A DNA stretch of 64,000 nt, from contig NZ_CP095050.1 in the NCBI RefSeq assembly GCF_022921075.1, positions 1,860,001 through 1,924,000 on the forward strand. Reading direction: 5' to 3'. The notes beneath the pieces were generated by a model. That model made no database searches. It worked only from the letters and a program-made list of their open reading frames with translations, and was not told the DNA's origin. Both the position numbers and the translations under genes were made by a program. Each line of letters opens with the position of its first letter. Position 1 is the stretch's first letter. The DNA is from Hymenobacter sp. 5317J-9 (GTDB taxonomy: Bacteria > Bacteroidota > Bacteroidia > Cytophagales > Hymenobacteraceae). Positions 60,684 through 64,000 of the stretch are shown one piece after another.

Positions 60684-62067
60684 ATGCCTGCTCGTTTCGG
60701 CCTTGCTGCACGCGCCGCGCCAGCTCGGCGGCCAACTCAGCGGCCTGTTGCCGGATTTCGGGCACGGCCGTCGATTCAAAATAGGCCGGGCGGCGGCTGG
60801 GGCCCAGCGTGAAGAGGGTGCCGGACACCACGCCGTCGGGCCCGCGCAGGGCACCGTGCGCGTCGGTGAGCATGCCCAGGCCCAGCGGGTCGGCGGCGAG
60901 CTGGCCGGCATCGCGCAGGCTCATCACCAGCGGGTCGGCGATGCGGCCGTAGTCGAGCAGGGGGCCGGCGCAGCACACCACGTGCCGGGCCGTGAGCCAG
61001 GAGCCGGCCGCGCCGTGGGGCCGCACGCGCACTTTCAGGAGGTCATCGGCGGGAAGTATTTCGCGCACCGTGCCCACTTGCAGGCGCACCAGCCCAGCCG
61101 CAGTGAGGTCGGCCAGCGCCTGAGCGTTTTGGGGTGGGCTGCGGTGCCGCGTCACGGCCCACAGTCCCGCTAAGTGGCGCAGAAAGCGGCGCTGTTCCAC
61201 CAGCGGCCACGCACCCCAGATGCGCCCCAAATCCGGCCGCAGCGAATCGAGCACCGGCCGCCAGTCAATGCCCTGCGCCGCCGCGGCCCGCAAGTGTTGC
61301 TTAAACACGCGCAGCGCGCCCGCCACGGTGGTTTCCGGGGCCAGTTCATCGTAAAATCCGGGATACGGGGGCGCCACGGGGCCGTGGGCGCTGGGCCAGC
61401 GGCCGTGCCGGGCCACCACGGTCACGGGGGCGCGGTGGCCGTCCTGGTGCAGGGCCAGTAGCACATCCACGGCTGTCAGCCCCGAGCCAATGAGTAGCAC
61501 GTCGTCGTCGGGGTCGATGCGGCGCAGGTTGCCCACGGCCCACGGGTCGGCGTGGTAGCCGGGGTGGTGCAGGTAGCGGTGGTCGGGTCCGGCGGGCGGG
61601 GGCGGCGGAAAGTTGCCCAGGGCCAGCACCACGTAGTCGCTCTCGATTTCGGTGCCGTTGGCCAGCAGCACCGTGCGGCGGTGGCGGCCCAATAGCGGCG
61701 CCGCAAGGGCCCGGGTGTTGTGCCACAGCACGCGCGGTGCGGTGGCCGTGGGTGCCAGGGCCGCGCTCAATTCCTGGTGCAGGTAGCGGCCGAAAGCGGC
61801 GCGGGGCGCGAAGTCCGGCACGCCCGCGGCGCTTTCGGGCTGGGTGTTCAGCCAGTCGGCAAAATGGGTGGGAGCATCGGGATAGAGGCTCAGCGCGCCG
61901 GGACGCACATTCAGCAGGTACTCGGGCCGGCGGGCGCTATAGGCCAAGCCGGGACCGGGAATCTCGCGGGGCTCAATCAGGTGAATCTCGGCCTGCTGCA
62001 AGCCGGGCTGCTGCCGCAGCTGCAGCGCCAGCGCCGTGCCCGCAAAGCCGCCGCCCACGATGGTCAT
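60682..62067 (-). CDS. FAD/NAD(P)-binding oxidoreductase (YdhS/HypL-like)
   Basis: 461 residues from ATG 62067; a GTG eight codons upstream is possible. It opens with the FAD-binding dinucleotide motif MTIVGGGFAGTALALQLRQ, then IHLIEPREIPGPGLAYS and the NVRPGALSLYPDAP segment seen in the FAD-NAD(P)-binding family of pseudomonads and enterics. A second Rossmann site is LLIGSGLTAVDVLLALHQDGH. C-terminal VSGTLFTLGPSRRPAYFESTAVPEIR is conserved in the family. Reaction unknown. A terminator overlaps its stop codon at 60682. Confidence 0.85.
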   Translation of the reverse strand: MTIVGGGFAGTALALQLRQQPGLQQAEIHLIEPREIPGPGLAYSARRPEYLLNVRPGALSLYPDAPTHFADWLNTQPESAAGVPDFAPRAAFGRYLHQELSAALAPTATAPRVLWHNTRALAAPLLGRHRRTVLLANGTEIESDYVVLALGNFPPPPPAGPDHRYLHHPGYHADPWAVGNLRRIDPDDDVLLIGSGLTAVDVLLALHQDGHRAPVTVVARHGRWPSAHGPVAPPYPGFYDELAPETTVAGALRVFKQHLRAAAAQGIDWRPVLDSLRPDLGRIWGAWPLVEQRRFLRHLAGLWAVTRHRSPPQNAQALADLTAAGLVRLQVGTVREILPADDLLKVRVRPHGAAGSWLTARHVVCCAGPLLDYGRIADPLVMSLRDAGQLAADPLGLGMLTDAHGALRGPDGVVSGTLFTLGPSRRPAYFESTAVPEIRQQAAELAAELARRVQQGRNEQA

Positions 62068-62124
62068 GACGGGACGAGAGGAGTGGGGCACGGGCGGGAA
62101 TGGATGAAGGAGAAGAATAATGGA

Positions 62125-62162
62125 AGAACGTCATGCTGAGCGCAGCCGAAGCATGACGTTCT
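62125..62162. repeat. Intercistronic palindromic element, copy 9, collapsed
   Basis: Only the outermost 13 bases of each arm remain (AGAACGTCATGCT at 62125), enclosing GAGCGCAGCCGA. Consistent with deletion of one arm and centre of a subfamily A element. Confidence 0.8.
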
Positions 62163-62167
62163 TCTGC

Positions 62168-63136
62168 TTACATATACCGGCCCGGCACCAGGTAGTTCTG
62201 CACGTAGTCCTGAATGCCGTCTTCCAGTCGGGTAAACGGCTGGTCGTAGCCGATGCTTTTGAGCTTGCTCATGTCGGCCTCGGTGAAGTACTGGTACTTG
62301 TCGCGAATGTCCTCGGGCGTGTCTTTGAACTGGATATCGGCCGTGCGGCCCAGCGCCTGGAAGGTGTTGAGGGCCAGGTCGAGAAAGGTGCGGGCCTGGC
62401 CGCTGCCCAGGTTGTAGATGCCCGAATGCTTGCGGTTATTCAACAGGAAAAAGCATACTTCCACCACGTCCTTCACGTACACGAAGTCGCGCATCTGGCC
62501 GCCGTCGGTGTAGTCGGGGTGGTGCGACTTAAAGAGCATCATCGAGCCCGTTTGCTGAATCTGGTGGAAGGCGTGGAATATCACCGAGGCCATGCGGCCC
62601 TTGTGAAATTCGTTGGGCCCGTACACGTTGAAGAACTTCAGGCCGGCCCAGAAGTAGGGCTTTTCGGATTGGGCCAGGGCCCAATTGTCGAAGTCGTTTT
62701 TGGAGTCGCCGTAGGGGTTGAGCGGGCGGTAGAGCGGAAACAGCGCCTCGTCGGTGTCGGTGTAGCCCAGGGTGCCGTCGCCGTAGGTGGCGGCCGAAGA
62801 GGCGTACACCAGCGGCAGGTTGTACTTCACGCAGGCCTGCCACATCTGCTTGGAGTAGTTCAGGTTGAGCACGTCGAACACGGCCGGGTCCATCTCGGTG
62901 GTGTCGGTGCGGGCGCCGAGGTGGAAGATGAACTCCACCTGCTCGTGGTGGGCGTCGAGCCATTCGAAGAAGGTTTCGCGGTCCACGTACTCGCGCAGCT
63001 TCTTGCCCTGGATGTTGGGCAGCTTCTTTTCAACCGAGAAATTATCCACCGCCACCACGTCGTTGAAATTGGCGGCGTTAAGGCGGGCGACTAGGCAGCT
63101 GGCAATAAAGCCGGCCGCGCCGGTAACTACTATCAT
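62168..63136 (-). CDS. hldD: ADP-L-glycero-D-manno-heptose 6-epimerase
   Basis: 322 residues, the normal length. The SDR/epimerase NAD-binding motif is GAAGFIASCLVARLN (residues 6-20), followed by VVAVDNFS, the HLGARTDTTEMDP segment characteristic of HldD, and the catalytic Y-x-x-x-K in YGDSKNDFDNW. FKDTPEDIRDKYQYFTEADMSKL is also typical. It makes the heptose used in the LPS inner core, in the cytoplasm. No other LPS gene is in the window. It has a very good promoter element at 63160. Confidence 0.93.
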   Translation of the reverse strand: MIVVTGAAGFIASCLVARLNAANFNDVVAVDNFSVEKKLPNIQGKKLREYVDRETFFEWLDAHHEQVEFIFHLGARTDTTEMDPAVFDVLNLNYSKQMWQACVKYNLPLVYASSAATYGDGTLGYTDTDEALFPLYRPLNPYGDSKNDFDNWALAQSEKPYFWAGLKFFNVYGPNEFHKGRMASVIFHAFHQIQQTGSMMLFKSHHPDYTDGGQMRDFVYVKDVVEVCFFLLNNRKHSGIYNLGSGQARTFLDLALNTFQALGRTADIQFKDTPEDIRDKYQYFTEADMSKLKSIGYDQPFTRLEDGIQDYVQNYLVPGRYM

Positions 63137-63159
63137 AAGGTTCGGGCTTGGGAACGGGG

Positions 63160-63167
63160 CAAAGGTA
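63160..63167 (-). promoter_or_regulatory. -7 element of hldD
   Basis: Minus strand reads TACCTTTG, an exact TAnnTTTG match, 23 bp upstream of the start codon. Confidence 0.6.
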
Positions 63168-63191
63168 AACCGATGCGCCGGGTAGCGCCGC

Positions 63192-63199
63192 TACCTTTG
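63192..63199 (+). promoter_or_regulatory. -7 element four bases before the ABC-binding-protein start
   Basis: TACCTTTG, exact TAnnTTTG match, followed by four bases and ATG 63204. It is an inverted copy of 63160-63167, with 24 bp between the two. Confidence 0.6.
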
Positions 63200-63203
63200 C
63201 CGC

Positions 63204-64000
63204 ATGCGCTTCCTGCTATTGCTTTTACCGCTGGCCTGGCTGGCGAGTTGCCAGTCTGAGTCGAAACCCGCCGGACCCGTCGCGGTTCGCGACGGCCTGG
63301 GCCGCGCCCTCACGCTGCCCGCGCACCCGCGGCGCGTGCTGGCCCTGGCCCCCAGCATGACCGAAATGCTCTACGCCGTGGCCGATACCGCCACTGTCGT
63401 GGCCCGCTGCCCGCAGGACAATTACCCCGCCGCCGTGCTGCAAAAGCCCGTCGTCAACAACTACCCACTGGACCTGGAGCGCCTCGTCACGCTCCGGCCC
63501 GAGGTAGTGTTCACCGTCGAAGGCATCACCTCGGTGGATGACGCCAAGCGACTGCAGGAGCTGGGCATTCCGGTTTACTACATGCGTTTTCGCAAGGTCG
63601 AAGACGTGTTCAAAGGCTTGGAAGAACTGGGCCGCCTGCTGGGCCGCCCGGCGCAGGGCCACCGCGTGGCCGACTCGCTGCGGCAGGAATTGAAAAGGGT
63701 AGTGGCGGTAACGCCTGGTTCTACTTCCCGACCCAAAGTGCTGGCCATTACGTGGCAGGACCCCATCTACTGCTATGGCCAAAACACCTTGTTCACCGAC
63801 GAAATCCGCTTGGCCGGGGGGCAAAACGCCGTGACGGAAACCTTCCCGCAGCCCTATCCGGCCCTCACCCGCGAGTACATTCTCAAGCTCAACCCCGATG
63901 TGCTGCTCGGCGGCCGCTTCTGGCAGTTGGATAGCACCTTTTTCGGGCGCTACCCGGAACTGCGCCGCATGGAGGCCTACCGCACCCGCCGCGTGTTCCC
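63204..64000 (+). CDS. ABC-transporter substrate-binding lipoprotein (BtuF/FhuD-type), 3' truncated
   Basis: 265 codons are visible and the gene runs off the window. A lipoprotein signal (LLLLPLAWLASC, Cys near 16) is followed by DGLGRALTLPAHPRRVLALAPSMTEMLYAV, the start of the helical-backbone metal-receptor fold used by cobalamin, haem and siderophore binding proteins. Later RLVTLRPEVVFTVEG and LGIPVYYMR, LNPDVLLGGR are conserved in the family. It would present a metal complex to an ABC importer; ligand undetermined. A promoter element lies four bases before ATG, so translation may be leaderless. Confidence 0.87.
   Translation, partial: MRFLLLLLPLAWLASCQSESKPAGPVAVRDGLGRALTLPAHPRRVLALAPSMTEMLYAVADTATVVARCPQDNYPAAVLQKPVVNNYPLDLERLVTLRPEVVFTVEGITSVDDAKRLQELGIPVYYMRFRKVEDVFKGLEELGRLLGRPAQGHRVADSLRQELKRVVAVTPGSTSRPKVLAITWQDPIYCYGQNTLFTDEIRLAGGQNAVTETFPQPYPALTREYILKLNPDVLLGGRFWQLDSTFFGRYPELRRMEAYRTRRVF

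Noticed and set aside
20610-62162. Palindromic copies as a CRISPR array
   Set aside because: Copies are dispersed over 40 kb, each is itself a palindrome, there are no spacers and no cas genes.
1-64000. tRNA or rRNA genes
   Set aside because: I looked for cloverleaf-type patterns and conserved rRNA segments in the gaps and saw none; a covariance-model search would be decisive.

Overview
The window is a high-GC chromosomal segment from a Bacteroidota bacterium, most likely a Hymenobacter-like member of the Cytophagales. The evidence is two SusC/SusD pairs, three secreted proteins with type IX secretion C-terminal sorting domains (pectate lyase at 1035-3290, proteins at 4556-5470 and 27713-30265), Bacteroidota-type TAnnTTTG promoter elements close to start codons, and strongly GC-biased codon use. 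This identification is inference; no rRNA, tRNA or CRISPR array was found. One IS element and one REP-associated transposase unit are present.

Layout. 1-12.4 kb is mixed: a partial low-GC gene, a repeat-bearing gap, a PL1 pectate lyase, a dipeptide epimerase, a serine hydrolase and DCC oxidoreductase converging on a palindromic repeat unit, a frameshifted HTTM membrane gene, a lipase-like hydrolase, small unknown proteins and an IS5-type element. 12.4-30.3 kb is one long minus-strand block. Its centre (13.6-26.9 kb) is a peptide-degradation set: a proline-iminopeptidase-like hydrolase, an M28 peptidase, an S9 oligopeptidase directly next to a POT peptide transporter, a DPP-IV-like S9 peptidase and two tandem DUF885 hydrolases. 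30.6-46.7 kb looks like an amino-sugar or muropeptide region: a GH3/beta-lactamase fusion, then on the minus strand NagB-deacetylase fusion, SusC, SusD, AnmK, a NagX-like membrane protein and ProC. 47.0-53.2 kb holds a second SusC/SusD system plus a lipoprotein. 53.3-64.0 kb holds assorted genes: GHL10 hydrolase, rhomboid (frameshifted), TerB-like protein, quinone-oxidoreductase-like enzyme, FAD oxidoreductase, HldD and the start of a metal/cobalamin-type ABC binding lipoprotein.

The least ordinary content is repeat DNA. (1) Nine copies of a ~40-115 bp palindromic element all lie between co-directional genes, including four successive junctions of the amino-sugar block. (2) A RAYT transposase gene sits in a 750 bp unit bounded by perfect 26 bp inverted repeats with GTAG outermost, and the TAG of each GTAG is the stop codon of the flanking gene. 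(3) An unrelated paired palindrome at 6863-6970 shows the same arrangement: both convergent neighbours end in its GTAG. Two genes (HTTM, rhomboid) carry single-base frameshifts in the same CCGCCCCG context, so sequencing error must be excluded before calling them broken.
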